Positions 8,180-17,340 are shown, numbered from the stretch's first letter. The stretch is DNA of 64,000 nt from Janibacter cremeus (GCF_013409205.1 NZ_JACCAE010000001.1:1984001-2048000); one strand, 5' to 3'. The notes: generated from the sequence alone by a model not told the origin. Translations and numbers: made by a program.

Positions 8180-8968
8180 TCAACCGCTCGGGCGTGTCTC
8201 CAGGCCGGCGACGTGCTCGGTGGCCCGGGCGACCTCCTCCTCGAGCCGATCGACGTCCGCAGCGGCCGCCTCGAGCGCCGTGGCCGCCTCGGAGTGGGTC
8301 AGCCGCGCCGCGCCGAGTGCCCGCTCGTGTTCATGCAAGGACTCCCTGGCAGCGGTCAGCTCACGCTCCCGGGCCCGCTCTGCCTCGATCTCGGTGACCC
8401 GGGCGTCGTCTGCGACGAGCCCACCAGCCCCGTCGGCCTCCTCGTCCTGTGACATCGGTGGGACGAGCCGCAGCACCGCCACCGCGTCGTCGAGCTCGAC
8501 CTCGCCGAACCCGGCATAGGCCAGCGGCCGCAGCAGCCGGCCGGACGCGAGTGCCTCCCCGCTGCCCGGGTCCGCGAGTGCTGCCACCGCGGTCGAGGCG
8601 ACCCCGTCGGACGCACTCGCGCCGAAGGACGTACCGGTCGCCTCCGCGGACCGGCGCGCCGCTGCGACGAGGGCCTCGATCGCCTCGTGGCGCTCCGGTC
8701 TCGCCGCGGACAGGGCTGCTCCGTCCCCCTTCGCCTGGGCAGTGCGCATCCGCTCGCCGAGGTCGATCAGAGCGGCGACCACCGCCGGCTCGCAGCGGGC
8801 GACCCGGTTGAGCAGCCACGCGACGACAGTCGGCTTGCGCAGCGACTTCAGCTCGCCGACGAGGTCAGGGGCCTCAGCCTTTGCCTGCGCCACGAGTCGG
8901 GTGCGTGCGGCGACGAAGTCGGCCAGCGGCGATGCGTAGAGCTCGTCAACGGCTTCGGCCAGGTCCAT
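8180..8968 (-). CDS. Hypothetical coiled-coil protein
   Basis: The 262-residue protein (ATG 8968) begins MDLAEAVDELYASPLADFVAAR and contains a conserved-looking LRKPTVVAWLLNRVAR segment at about residue 43. Residues 190-262 are a charged Ala/Glu/Arg heptad-like helix, a probable coiled coil. It resembles a widespread actinobacterial hypothetical family of about this length with no assigned role. It may be read with 7557-8138, 41 bases downstream. Confidence 0.65.
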   Translation of the reverse strand: MDLAEAVDELYASPLADFVAARTRLVAQAKAEAPDLVGELKSLRKPTVVAWLLNRVARCEPAVVAALIDLGERMRTAQAKGDGAALSAARPERHEAIEALVAAARRSAEATGTSFGASASDGVASTAVAALADPGSGEALASGRLLRPLAYAGFGEVELDDAVAVLRLVPPMSQDEEADGAGGLVADDARVTEIEAERARERELTAARESLHEHERALGAARLTHSEAATALEAAAADVDRLEEEVARATEHVAGLETRPSG

Positions 8969-9095
8969 GACAGACGATCCTGTCAGGCGCGGGCCCCGGC
9001 GATCCGGTTGAGGCCCGGTAGAGCAGGTGATCCGTCCAGTGACCGTCCAGCGACTGCTGTGTGCTCTCCCAGCCGGACCGACTAGATTTTCATGG

Positions 9096-9800
9096 ATGAC
9101 CTCTACCCCGCGCACGCTCTGGTGGCTCGCCGGCCTCACGGCGCTGCTCGTGGCCGGCTCCCTGCTGGCCTCGGGCCTGCAGGACGTGCGCGCCGACATG
9201 ACGGGGGCGCCCGCGTTCGCCTTCCTCCACTGGAACCTCTTCCTCGCCTGGGTGCCCTACGTGGTTGCGCTCGTCCTCGTGGGACTGAACCGGGTGCGGG
9301 CGCCGGGGTGGCTCCTGGCGATCCCCGGCGTGGTGTGGCTGCTCTTCCTGCCCAATGCGCCGTACCTGCTGACCGACTTCATCCACCTGGGGGCGATCCC
9401 GGGTGCGCCGCTGTGGTTCGACGTGCTGCTCATCGGCGCCTTCGCCGGGACCGGGTTGCTGCTCGGGATGGCTTCGCTGCTGCTGGTGCACGACGTGGTG
9501 GGTTCACGCCTCGGGTCCGTCGCCGGTTGGGTGCTGGTCTTCGGCTCGCTGGCGCTGTCCTCGCTCGGGATCTACCTGGGCCGCTTCCCGCGGTTCAACT
9601 CCTGGGACGTGCTGACCAACCCGGACGGACTCGTCCAGGTCGTGCTGTATCGACTCGGGGACCCTCTCGGAAACCCTTTCCTGCTCAGCTTCGCCGTCGC
9701 CATGACCGCCGGGCTCGTCCTGTCCTACCTCCTGACGTGGGGTGTCGGCCAGATGGTCGTGCGCCGGCCGATCGGACGGGTGGCGCAACCCGGCGCGTGA
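9096..9800 (+). CDS. DUF1361 family membrane protein
   Basis: The 234-residue protein has six or seven hydrophobic helices and the DUF1361 hallmark LPNAPYLLTDFIHL in its central part, plus LGIYLGRFPRFNSWDVL later. ATG 9096 is chosen because TAGATT (9084-9089) just upstream looks like a -10 box for a leaderless message; the ATG at 9092 is out of frame. Function of the family is unknown. Confidence 0.8.
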   Translation: MTSTPRTLWWLAGLTALLVAGSLLASGLQDVRADMTGAPAFAFLHWNLFLAWVPYVVALVLVGLNRVRAPGWLLAIPGVVWLLFLPNAPYLLTDFIHLGAIPGAPLWFDVLLIGAFAGTGLLLGMASLLLVHDVVGSRLGSVAGWVLVFGSLALSSLGIYLGRFPRFNSWDVLTNPDGLVQVVLYRLGDPLGNPFLLSFAVAMTAGLVLSYLLTWGVGQMVVRRPIGRVAQPGA

Positions 9801-9961
9801 GCCGGCCGCTCCCGACGCCGCGCAGGCTGGTGCTGCCGGCCCGGCCAGCGATCCGGCATGGCTTATCCCCCCGTTCGTGCCTCGTGCGGCTCTAGGCTGA
9901 CAATGCGTCGACCGACGCAGACTTTGTCGTGAAGTCGGAAACCCCTACGGGAGTGAGCCAC

Positions 9962-10396
9962 ATGGACGTCAAGCCAGTCATTGTCGGAGTCGACGGGTCC
10001 AAGGATTCCGGACGAGCCCTGAAGTGGGCGGCGGACTACGCCCAGCACGTCGGGGCGCCGCTCCAGGCGGTGATCACCTGGGATGTCTCGACGCTCTACG
10101 GCGACACCTTCTCCGGCACGTGGGACTCCACCGCCGTCGAGCAGAAGCACCGCGAGGTGGCCGACAAGATCGTGGGCGAGGCGCTCGGCGACGGTGCACA
10201 GGTCGACGTGCGCGTCGAGAAGGGCAACGCCTCGGAGGTGCTCGTGCGCGACTCCGACGAGGCACAGCTGATCGTCGTGGGCAGCCGCGGCTTCGGCGGG
10301 TTCAAGGGCATGCTGCTGGGCTCGGTCAGTCAGCACCTCGTCACCCACGCCCGGTGCCCGGTCACCGTCCTGCAGCACGAGAAGGTCAAGAAGTAG
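9962..10396 (+). CDS. Universal stress protein UspA family (first of two)
   Basis: The 144-residue single-domain protein starts KPVIVGVDGSKDSGRALKWA and has the ATP-binding signature GSRGFGG-x5-LGSVS before the final strand HARCPVTVL. In actinobacteria such proteins are usually induced by hypoxia or stationary phase. The start at 9962 has GGGAG 10 bases upstream. It is closely related to the next gene (10540); the pair looks like an old tandem duplication. Confidence 0.87.
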   Translation: MDVKPVIVGVDGSKDSGRALKWAADYAQHVGAPLQAVITWDVSTLYGDTFSGTWDSTAVEQKHREVADKIVGEALGDGAQVDVRVEKGNASEVLVRDSDEAQLIVVGSRGFGGFKGMLLGSVSQHLVTHARCPVTVLQHEKVKK

Positions 10397-10446
10397 GCGC
10401 CACCATCTGGCGCCCCAACTACTACTAATGGTAGTAATACTGGTAG
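10396..10446 (+). promoter_or_regulatory. Hairpin and AT-rich dyad between the two usp genes
   Basis: GGCGCCA (10396-10402) pairs with TGGCGCC (10408-10414) right at the stop codon, a likely attenuating terminator. Next comes TACTAC-TAATG-GTAGTA (10420-10436), conspicuously AT-rich in this GC-rich sequence, followed by TAATACTGG. It sits about 100 bases before the second usp gene and could be its operator or promoter. The binding protein is unknown. Confidence 0.4.
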
Positions 10447-10539
10447 GGCGGCTTGGGCGACCCACTCCTGTGTGGTCGGCAGAGTTCGCTCGACGATACG
10501 GAGGCGCACACCTGAGTGCACCACGACAGGAGGGGCGAC

Positions 10540-10980
10540 ATGGCAAGCAAACCGATCATCGTCGGCATCGATGGATCTGCGGACTCCGTCCGAGCGCTGA
10601 AATGGGCGGCAGAGCACGCACGACTGGTTGACGCACCCTTGGTGGGCCTGGTCGCGTGGGACCTGGAGCCCGTCTACGGGTACATGGCGATGACCAACTG
10701 GGAGACGTCCGAGTCCGTGGAGCGGGAGGCCCGCACGATGATGGCCGATGCCATCGGTGACGCGCTGGGCAAGGATGCGCAGATCGAAGAGCGCAGCGTG
10801 CGCGGGCACGCGGCGAAGGTGCTCGTCGAAGCCTCCGAAGATGCGCAGCTGGTGGTCGTCGGCAGCCGTGGTCGCGGAGGTTTCATGGGGATGTTGCTGG
10901 GGTCCGTGAGCCAGCATGTCGTCACCCACGCGCGCTGCCCCGTCATGGTGATGCCGCACGAGGACCAGCCGAAGAAGTAG
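10540..10980 (+). CDS. Universal stress protein UspA family (second of two)
   Basis: The 146-residue protein begins MASKPIIVGIDGSADSVRALKWA with AGGAGG 8 bases upstream. It has the same ATP-binding signature as the first usp gene (GSRGRGG-x5-LGSVS) and an identical C-terminal block, VTHARCPV. The separate strong ribosome site and the 143-base gap with a dyad suggest its own promoter. Two terminator hairpins follow. Confidence 0.87.
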   Translation: MASKPIIVGIDGSADSVRALKWAAEHARLVDAPLVGLVAWDLEPVYGYMAMTNWETSESVEREARTMMADAIGDALGKDAQIEERSVRGHAAKVLVEASEDAQLVVVGSRGRGGFMGMLLGSVSQHVVTHARCPVMVMPHEDQPKK

Positions 10981-10999
10981 GCACTCAGCAACCTCGGCG

Positions 11000-11100
11000 T
11001 CGGGGAGCGATGCTGCGTCCCCGATGAGGCCGCGCTCGCGCGTCCGGTCCGGGGTGGGTCCTGCTCGTTCGGAGGGGGCGGTGGTTCGCCGCCCCCTCCG
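11000..11100 (+). terminator. Two hairpins ending the usp region
   Basis: TCGGGGA (11000-11006) pairs with TCCCCGA (11018-11024). A stronger stem, CGGAGGGGGCGG (11070-11081) with CCGCCCCCTCCG (11089-11100), is perfect over 12 bp with a 7-base loop. Confidence 0.7.
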
Positions 11101-11121
11101 CCGGATGGCAGAGTACGGAGG

Positions 11122-12327
11122 GTGACTACTCGGGCCGCGACAGTGCAGGAGCGGCCCCCCGTCCCCCGGGAGATCCTCGTCCTGGTGGCCGCGGCGTTCG
11201 TCATCGCGGTCGGCTTCGGGCTGATCTCGCCGGTCCTGCCGCAGTTCGCCAAGAGCTTCGACGTCACGGTCGCGGCCGCGACCGTGATCGTCTCGGCCTT
11301 CGCCTTCTTCCGGCTGCTCTTCGCGCCTGCGGGCGGGGCGCTGGTCACCAGGCTCGGGGAGCGCCCCGTCTACCTCACCGGGTTGATCATCGTCGCCGTA
11401 TCGACCGGTGCCTCGGCCTTCGCCCAGACCTACTGGCAGCTGCTGATCTTCCGCTCCCTCGGCGGCATCGGCTCGACGATGTTCACCGTCTCGGCGATGG
11501 CCCTGCTGGTGCGGATGGCCCCACCGGTGATCCGCGGGAAGGTCTCCTCGCTGTACGGCAGCGCCTTCCTCATCGGCGGCGTCATCGGCCCCGTCATCGG
11601 TGGCCTCCTCGGCGAGTTCGGCATGCGCGTGCCCTTCGTCGTCTATGGGATCGCCCTGCTCATCGCGGCGGCCTTCGTCGGTGTCATGCTGCGTGGCGCA
11701 CACCTGCGGCCGGACCCCACGAAGGCCGAGCTGCCGCCGATGTCCGTGCGCGAGGCGCGGCACAACAGCGCCTACCGCGCCGCGATGGTCTCCGCCTTCG
11801 CCAACGGCTGGACGAACTTCGGTGTCCGCGTGGCCGTCCTGCCGCTCTTCGCCGTCGCGATCGTGGGCGAGACCTGGGCGGCCGGGGTCGCGCTCGCCGT
11901 CGGAGCGGGCGCGACCGCGCTGACCCTGCAGGTCTCCGGGCGGCTCGCCGACAGCGTGGGGCGACGGTTGCCCGTGATGATCGGCCTCGGTCTCAGCGGC
12001 GCCGGGATGGGCGTGATGGGCCTGTCCGGTGGGCTCGTCCTCATCCTCATCCTCTCGACCGTCGTCGGCGCCGGCGCGGGCCTGCTCAACCCCGCGCAGC
12101 AGGCGAGCGTCGCCGACGTCGTGGGCAACGACCGCTCCGGCGGCAAGGTCCTCGCCGGCTTCCAGATGTGCCAGGACGCAGGCGGGATCGGCGGCCCGAT
12201 CATCGTCGGACTCGTTGCCGACCACGCCGGCTGGGGCTGGGCCTTCGCGCTGAGCGGGGTGATCTCGGCAATCGCGATCATCCCGTGGTTGCGCGCGCAG
12301 GAGACCCTGACCATCCACCAGGGATGA
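11122..12327 (+). CDS. MFS transporter, 12-helix drug exporter type
   Basis: The 401-residue protein has about 12 hydrophobic helices. It carries the MFS loop motif GGALVTRLGERPVYLTGL between helices 2 and 3, a matching half-motif GRLADSVGRRLPVMIGL in the second half, and the exporter-type motif GSAFLIGGVIGPVIGGLLGE in helix 5. This pattern is typical of proton-driven drug or metabolite exporters; substrate unknown. It starts with GTG 11122. The stop overlaps an ATGA that may start the DsbA-like gene, so the two are probably co-transcribed. Confidence 0.85.
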   Translation: MTTRAATVQERPPVPREILVLVAAAFVIAVGFGLISPVLPQFAKSFDVTVAAATVIVSAFAFFRLLFAPAGGALVTRLGERPVYLTGLIIVAVSTGASAFAQTYWQLLIFRSLGGIGSTMFTVSAMALLVRMAPPVIRGKVSSLYGSAFLIGGVIGPVIGGLLGEFGMRVPFVVYGIALLIAAAFVGVMLRGAHLRPDPTKAELPPMSVREARHNSAYRAAMVSAFANGWTNFGVRVAVLPLFAVAIVGETWAAGVALAVGAGATALTLQVSGRLADSVGRRLPVMIGLGLSGAGMGVMGLSGGLVLILILSTVVGAGAGLLNPAQQASVADVVGNDRSGGKVLAGFQMCQDAGGIGGPIIVGLVADHAGWGWAFALSGVISAIAIIPWLRAQETLTIHQG

Positions 12328-12356
12328 TCCGGCGGGCGTGCGCTGTTGCCCTGGAC

Positions 12357-13061
12357 ATGCAGATCGACATCTGGTCCGACATCGCCTGCCCGTGGTGCTA
12401 CATCGGCAAGCGCCGCCTCGAGACGGCCCTGGCCGACTTCCCGCACCGGGGCGAAGTGGGCGTCACCTGGCACAGCTACCAGCTCGACCCGACCCTGCCG
12501 GAGCACTACGACGGGACCTCGGCCGAGTACCTCGCCTCCCGCAAGGGGTTTCCGGTCGAGCAGCTGGAGGAGATGTCACGCCACGTTGCCGAGCAGGCCG
12601 TCGGTGAGGGTCTGGCCTACGACTTCGACTCGCTCGTCGTGGCCAACTCCGCCCGCGGCCACGAGCTGCTGCACCTGGCCAAGGACCGCGGCCTCGGCGA
12701 CGAGGTGAAGGAGGCGCTGCTGTCCGCCCACTTCGAGCACGGGGCGGACATCGGCGACGTCGACACCCTCGTGCGCATCGGTGCGGCGGCAGGTGTGGAC
12801 GAAGGGGAGATCCGCGCGTCCCTCGCAGATGGCCGGTACAAGGCCGCCGTCGCATCCGACATCGACATGGCCCGGCAGATCGGGGTCACCGGGGTGCCCT
12901 TCGTCGTCGTGGACATGAAGTACGCCGTCTCCGGGGCGCAGCCGCCGGAGGTCTTCCGTGAGGTCATCGACAAGGCGTGGGCGGAGCAGGCCCCGGCGAT
13001 CCAGGTCGTCGACAGCTCCACCGATGCCCAGGCGTGCGGCCCCGACGGCTGCGCCACCTGA
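12357..13061 (+). CDS. DsbA-family oxidoreductase (FrnE-like)
   Basis: The 234-residue thioredoxin-fold protein opens MQIDIWSDIACPWCYIGKRR. The redox motif C11-P-W-C14 is that of the cytoplasmic FrnE/2-hydroxychromene isomerase branch of the DsbA superfamily, without a signal peptide. A cis-Pro loop (GVTGVPFVVVD) and a C-terminal ACGPDGC pair of cysteines are also typical of FrnE. An ATG at 12324 overlapping the upstream stop is an alternative start adding 11 residues; family alignment from memory favours 12357. Likely role: thiol-disulfide chemistry or isomerisation. Confidence 0.85.
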   Translation: MQIDIWSDIACPWCYIGKRRLETALADFPHRGEVGVTWHSYQLDPTLPEHYDGTSAEYLASRKGFPVEQLEEMSRHVAEQAVGEGLAYDFDSLVVANSARGHELLHLAKDRGLGDEVKEALLSAHFEHGADIGDVDTLVRIGAAAGVDEGEIRASLADGRYKAAVASDIDMARQIGVTGVPFVVVDMKYAVSGAQPPEVFREVIDKAWAEQAPAIQVVDSSTDAQACGPDGCAT

Positions 13062-13151
13062 GCGTCTCTGCCCACACGAGGTGGTGCCGGCCATGCGAAC
13101 GGGAGCCAGCAGCATTTCGTCGTGAGCGGCACCGGCGTAGCGTCTGGACAC

Positions 13152-13661
13152 ATGACACCTGCAGAGTTGCTCATCGACGCCTTCGACCGGGTGCGTGACG
13201 GCGCGCTCGCCGTGGTCGACGGTTTGACCGAGGACCAGTTGGCGCACCGCATCGCCCCGGACACCAACTCGATCGCGTGGCTCGTCTGGCACGCCTACCG
13301 CGTGCAGGACGACCACGTCGCCGACGCTGCCGGACTGCAGCAGGTCTGGGCAGCGCGGGGATTCATCGAGCACTTCGACCTCGACCTCGACGAGGACGAC
13401 ACCGGCTTCGGGCACACGCCCGCCCAGGTGGCGAAGGTGCGCGCCCCCGCCCACCTGCTGGCCCGCTACGTCGAGGCGACCCACCGGCAATCCGTCGCCT
13501 GGATCGGCGGCTTGACGGAGGCCGACCTCGACCGTGTCGTCGACGACGCGTGGGACCCGCCGGTCACTCTCGGGGTGCGCTTGGTCAGCGTCGTCAACGA
13601 CGACACCCAGCACATCGGGCAGGCGGCCTACGTGCGTGGTCTGCTCGACGGGTCGGAGTGA
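13152..13661 (+). CDS. DinB family protein (DUF664 type)
   Basis: The 169-residue helical protein has the DinB/YfiT bundle pattern with metal-ligand histidines at WLVWHAYRVQDDHVAD and DDTQHIGQAAYVRGLL. Such proteins often are mycothiol- or metal-dependent transferases, but the substrate is unknown. ATG 13152 is close behind TAGCGT, so a leaderless start is likely. The last codon overlaps the GTG of the SRPBCC gene (GTGA). Confidence 0.8.
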   Translation: MTPAELLIDAFDRVRDGALAVVDGLTEDQLAHRIAPDTNSIAWLVWHAYRVQDDHVADAAGLQQVWAARGFIEHFDLDLDEDDTGFGHTPAQVAKVRAPAHLLARYVEATHRQSVAWIGGLTEADLDRVVDDAWDPPVTLGVRLVSVVNDDTQHIGQAAYVRGLLDGSE

Positions 13662-14131
13662 GGTCACGGGGCGAAGGGGGAGCGGCGTCGGCTGACTTCG
13701 TCGTCCGAGTCGATACGCCGCTCACGCCCGGGCAGGCGTGGGAGCGGGTATGGGACCTGGACCGGCACACCGAGGTCATCCCGCTGACCACCGTGACCCT
13801 CCAGCCGCCCGCGACGCGGCTCGCGCTCGACGCGCACTTCTGCGGGCGCACCGCCGTCGGCCCGGTCGGCTTCGACGACCCGATGCGAGTCGTGCTCTGG
13901 GAGCCGCCCACCACGGGCTCGGGACGAGCCGTCGTGGCCAAGGCCGGCTCCGTCATCGGTGGACGGATCGAGGTGACCTTCGTGCCCGTCGCGGGCCGTG
14001 GGACCCGGATCACGTGGCACCAGCACGTTGAGCTGCCCTGGCTCCCTTCACCCCTGTCGTGGCTGGAGCGTCCTGCCGCTCGCCTCACGGCACTCGGCTA
14101 CCGGATGGTCCTGGGCCGGCTCCTGGTCTGA
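13658..14131 (+). CDS. SRPBCC/polyketide-cyclase-like lipid-binding fold protein
   Basis: The 157-residue protein shows the START-like order: ADFVVRVDTPLTPGQAWERVWDLDRHTEVIPLT at the N-terminus, strands in the middle, and a C-terminal helix (RLTALGYRMVLGRLL). It probably binds a small hydrophobic ligand. It starts with GTG overlapping the DinB stop, so the pair is coupled. Its last 47 bases overlap the convergent membrane-protein gene. Confidence 0.72.
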   Translation: MRSRGEGGAASADFVVRVDTPLTPGQAWERVWDLDRHTEVIPLTTVTLQPPATRLALDAHFCGRTAVGPVGFDDPMRVVLWEPPTTGSGRAVVAKAGSVIGGRIEVTFVPVAGRGTRITWHQHVELPWLPSPLSWLERPAARLTALGYRMVLGRLLV

Positions 14132-14576
14132 GCTCGGCCGTGCGGCCTCGTCGTCCCCAGCGCACCAGTGCTCGAGCTGCGGTCAGGACCGAGCAGACGA
14201 CGATCGCGATCAGTGCCCAGATACCGCCGAAGTAGAGGACGAACCCATTCAGTGGTGGGATGCCCTCGGCGTCCTCGAGCTGCATGGCCGCGGTCAGGTA
14301 GGTCGCCGCCGACGAGCACAGGATCAGCCCGGGCAGAAGTGCGATCGCCAGCAGCCAGCCGGGTGTCCGGGTCCGGGCCAGAAGCGCCACAGCGACGAGG
14401 GCGAGCACCAGTGCGATGCCCAGCAGTGCGTAGGCCGTGAACTCGTCTGGCGGCAGCACAGCCAGCCAGCTCGCCATCCCGACGATGACGGCGGCGAGCC
14501 AGAGCCACACCGGCCGCCGGCGCTTGAGGGTTGGCGGCTCGGGCGGCTCCGGCCACTCGTCCAGGAGCAGGGACAT
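14085..14576 (-). CDS. Hypothetical four-helix membrane protein
   Basis: The 163-residue protein starts MSLLLDEWPEPPEPPTLKRRRP and then has four hydrophobic segments. It ends with a basic, Gly/Pro-rich tail that overlaps the convergent SRPBCC gene. No family is recognised. A GTG at 14648 in the same frame would add 24 residues, but it would run antisense to the small open frame at 14599-14694. No good ribosome site marks either start. Confidence 0.55.
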   Translation of the reverse strand: MSLLLDEWPEPPEPPTLKRRRPVWLWLAAVIVGMASWLAVLPPDEFTAYALLGIALVLALVAVALLARTRTPGWLLAIALLPGLILCSSAATYLTAAMQLEDAEGIPPLNGFVLYFGGIWALIAIVVCSVLTAARALVRWGRRGRTAELRPGAGPGPSGSRVP

Positions 14577-14598
14577 GAGTTCATCGTGCCACCCCGTG

Positions 14599-14694
14599 AT
14601 GGCCGGGTGCTCTGCTCGCGCGGGCGGCGGGCGCGTGGAAGTATCCACCCTCGATCCCGACGGCTACTACCTGCGCATCACTGACCGTCGCTGA
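14599..14694 (+). CDS. Possible small protein or gene remnant (31 residues)
   Basis: The frame ends in GGRVEVSTLDPDGYYLRITDRR, which reads like a genuine protein C-terminus, and most third codon positions are G or C. There is no clear ribosome site. It could be a small protein divergent from 14085-14576 or the tail of a lost gene. Low confidence. Confidence 0.25.
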   Translation: MAGCSARAGGGRVEVSTLDPDGYYLRITDRR

Positions 14695-14706
14695 GTCACC
14701 TACGCG

Positions 14707-14802
14707 CGGGTGCGACGACACGGTCGGTCTGCGGCACAGCATAGAACCGCGAGGTAGTGCACAAGTGCGGCGGTACGACTTAGCAGTGTGTCGTCATACC
14801 CG
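14707..14802. terminator. Long inverted repeat downstream of hrpB
   Basis: CGGG-x3-GACGACAC (14707-14721) can pair with GTGTCGTC-x3-CCCG (14788-14802) across a long inner region. It lies 4 bases beyond the hrpB stop at 14807 on the minus strand. Confidence 0.4.
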
Positions 14803-14806
14803 TCAG

Positions 14807-17314
14807 TTACATCCGGCGCTTGGTCCGCGCGGTCGCCGGCGCGGTCCACGGGTCCTGCGGCCACGGGTGCTTCGGGTAGCGCCCACGCATCTCACCGCGC
14901 ACCTGCGCGTACGGCCCGGACCAGAAGGACGCGAGGTCATCCGTGACTGCCAGCGGGCGGCGTGCGGGGGAGAGCAGGTGGAAGAGCACCGGCACTCGCC
15001 CGTCGATGAGCCGCGGCGACTCCGTCAGCCCGAAACACTCCTGCAGCTTCACCGCCACCACCGGCGCAGCAGAAGGGTCGTCGTGCGCGGGCCAGGTGAT
15101 CGCTGCCCGTGACCCGCTGGGGACCGCGAGCCGCTCGGGGGCCAGCTCGTCCAGTCGCGTCGCCGCCGGCCACGGCAACAACCGGCGAAGGGGGTCGGTC
15201 AGGTCGATCTTGGCCACCGGTGTCCCCGTGGCGATCCGTTGCAGCTCGGGGCCCAGCCACTCGTCGAGCCGCGCGGCGAGGGCGGAGTCGGACACGTCCG
15301 GCCACGGATCGCCGAGGTGGTGGTGCAACGCGGCGAGGCGGCGTCGCAGCGCGTCCGCAGCGGGCGACCAGACCAGCACATCGAGCCCGTGATCGGCGAG
15401 GGCGCGGGCGACGGCGTCGGCGCCGGTTTCGGCATCCACCCGCATCGGGGTGGAACTCAGCTCGATGGCGCCGATGGCGTCGACCTCGCGGGCGGTCACC
15501 CTCCCTTCGCCGAGGTCGGCTCGGACCTGCCGCACACGCAGCCCGGCCCCGGCGGTCTCCGCCTCCTCCCGGGTGATCCCGGCAGCCAGCCGGATGACGG
15601 CACCGGTCCCCGCGGCGACCCTGCTGTCGGTGCGAGCGACGTCGGCGACGACGATCCACTCGTGGTGGCGAAGGGAGCCACCCGTCGGCAAGGCGGCCCG
15701 CGTCCCCGAGGCGAGGAGGTAGGTCGGCCCGTCGCCGACGCGTCGGGCGATGCGGCTGGGGTGGGCAAGTGCTGCCACGAGTCCCACTGCGCCCGAGCGG
15801 GATCCATCCGCGACGGCTGGAGCGAGGCGGGTGAGCCGGTCCACCTCGCGCCGCCAGCGCGAGGCCTCCCGGCCCCGACCGGAGCGTAGGTCCGCCACGA
15901 GCCGGGTGAGGTCCCCGTCGTCGCTGCGGAGGTCGTCGGACAGGGCGGCGACGACCTCGGCGGCGAGCGCGGTGCCGACGAGCTGCGCGCCGACGAGCAG
16001 GGCCCGGGCGAGCCGGGGGTCCGCGGGCACCCGGCTCGCAGCGTGGCCGTCGTCGGTGATCCGGCCCGCGTCGTCGACGAGACCGAGCCCGCTGAGGGTG
16101 CCCTCGGCTGCGGTGATGGCAGCGGCAGGGGGCGGTGTCAGCAGCGGCATCCCGTCACCACGTGGTGAGCCCCACGCCGCGAGCACCAGCGCCGCCTCGG
16201 TGAGGTCCGCGGTCGTGATCTGCGGGGTGACGTGCTCCGGGGCCCGGACCCACGCGGACTCCTCGATGAGCCGGACGGCCGTCCCCGGACCGAGGCGGGC
16301 TGCGCGGCCGGCCCGCTGGGTCATCGAGGCCCGCGACGCCTGCACGGTCACCAGCCCGGACATGTCCCGAGCGGCGTCGCGGCGCGGCTCGCGGGTCAGT
16401 CCCGCGTCGACGACCAGCCGCACCCCGGGGACCGTCAACGAGGACTCCGCGAGGTCGGTGGAGACGATGATCCGTGGCGAGTCCCTTTCTCGCGCACCGG
16501 TCGCCCGGTCCTGCTCGCGCGGGCCGAGACGCCCGTGCAGAGGCAGTACCTCCGCCTTCGGCACGAGAGCCTGCAGCTCCTCGACGACCCGGTCGACCTC
16601 GCGGGCACCGGGGACAAAAGTGAGGGTGTCGCCGGCCCCGTGGTGGTGGGCAGTCGTCGTGGCGACGTGGTGGAGGAACTCCCGTGTCACGCCACGAGCA
16701 TCCGTACGCGGAGTGGGTGAAGGAGCCCAGCGCACCTCCAGGGGGTGCAGCGCCCCGGGGCTACCGACGAGCGGCGCAGGACCGTCGTCGTCGGCCAGGA
16801 CCTCCGCGACGGTCGGGGCATCGAGCGTCGCCGACATCGCGACGAGCGGGAGCTCGCGCAGCTGTCGGACCTCGGCGAGCATCCCGAGCAGCAGGTCGCT
16901 GTCGAGGGCCCGCTCGTGGATCTCGTCGAGGACCACAGCGGCGGTCCCGGACAGCTCCGAGTCCGCGAGCAGCCGACGCACGAGGACGCCGGGAGTGACG
17001 AACTCGATCCGTGCCCCCGCGCGCAGCTGCCGGTCACCGCGCACCGTGTAGCCGACGAGTCCACCGACCGCGGTGCCCGTCAGGTGGGCCAGTCGCTGAG
17101 CGGCCGCACGCACGGCGACGCGGCGGGGACCGGTGACGACGACGCGACCGGGGACGCAGTCCGCGACGAGCGGTGGGGCCAAGGTCGTCTTGCCGCTGCC
17201 GGGCGGAGCCTGTACCACCGCGACGCCCCGGCCGGTGACGGCGGCGCGCAGGTCGTCGAGGCTCTCGACGAAAGGGAGTCCCCGACCGATGGCGGCGAGG
17301 TCGAAGGGTGGCAC
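14807..17314 (-). CDS. hrpB: ATP-dependent helicase HrpB
   Basis: The protein is about 835 residues, the usual HrpB length. It has the DEAH-box motifs in order: APPGSGKTT (Walker A), TGPRRVAVRA (Ia), VLDEIHER (DEIH), MSATLDA (III), STDLAESSLTVPGVRLVVD (V) and QRAGRAAR (VI). The C-terminal HrpB domain contains WPAHDDPSAAPVVAVKLQECFGL and the end motif RYPKHPWPQDPW, which identify it clearly. Role: nucleic-acid helicase, often linked to mRNA processing, specific function unsettled. GTG 17314 is chosen for its GGGGAG site 9 bases upstream; GTGs at 17320 and 17338 are possible. Confidence 0.93.
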   Translation of the reverse strand: MPPFDLAAIGRGLPFVESLDDLRAAVTGRGVAVVQAPPGSGKTTLAPPLVADCVPGRVVVTGPRRVAVRAAAQRLAHLTGTAVGGLVGYTVRGDRQLRAGARIEFVTPGVLVRRLLADSELSGTAAVVLDEIHERALDSDLLLGMLAEVRQLRELPLVAMSATLDAPTVAEVLADDDGPAPLVGSPGALHPLEVRWAPSPTPRTDARGVTREFLHHVATTTAHHHGAGDTLTFVPGAREVDRVVEELQALVPKAEVLPLHGRLGPREQDRATGARERDSPRIIVSTDLAESSLTVPGVRLVVDAGLTREPRRDAARDMSGLVTVQASRASMTQRAGRAARLGPGTAVRLIEESAWVRAPEHVTPQITTADLTEAALVLAAWGSPRGDGMPLLTPPPAAAITAAEGTLSGLGLVDDAGRITDDGHAASRVPADPRLARALLVGAQLVGTALAAEVVAALSDDLRSDDGDLTRLVADLRSGRGREASRWRREVDRLTRLAPAVADGSRSGAVGLVAALAHPSRIARRVGDGPTYLLASGTRAALPTGGSLRHHEWIVVADVARTDSRVAAGTGAVIRLAAGITREEAETAGAGLRVRQVRADLGEGRVTAREVDAIGAIELSSTPMRVDAETGADAVARALADHGLDVLVWSPAADALRRRLAALHHHLGDPWPDVSDSALAARLDEWLGPELQRIATGTPVAKIDLTDPLRRLLPWPAATRLDELAPERLAVPSGSRAAITWPAHDDPSAAPVVAVKLQECFGLTESPRLIDGRVPVLFHLLSPARRPLAVTDDLASFWSGPYAQVRGEMRGRYPKHPWPQDPWTAPATARTKRRM

Positions 17315-17340
17315 CCGCACAGTCTCCCCGAAAGACACCT

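Noticed and set aside
10330..12318. Minus-strand frame of 662 codons over usp and MFS genes
   Set aside because: Highly charged, Gly/Asp/Arg-rich translation with no domains; shadow of the plus-strand genes.
13083..13133. Terminator between the DsbA-like and DinB genes
   Set aside because: Only a 7-bp inverted repeat (GGTGCCG/CGGCACC) with a long loop; too weak to list as a feature.
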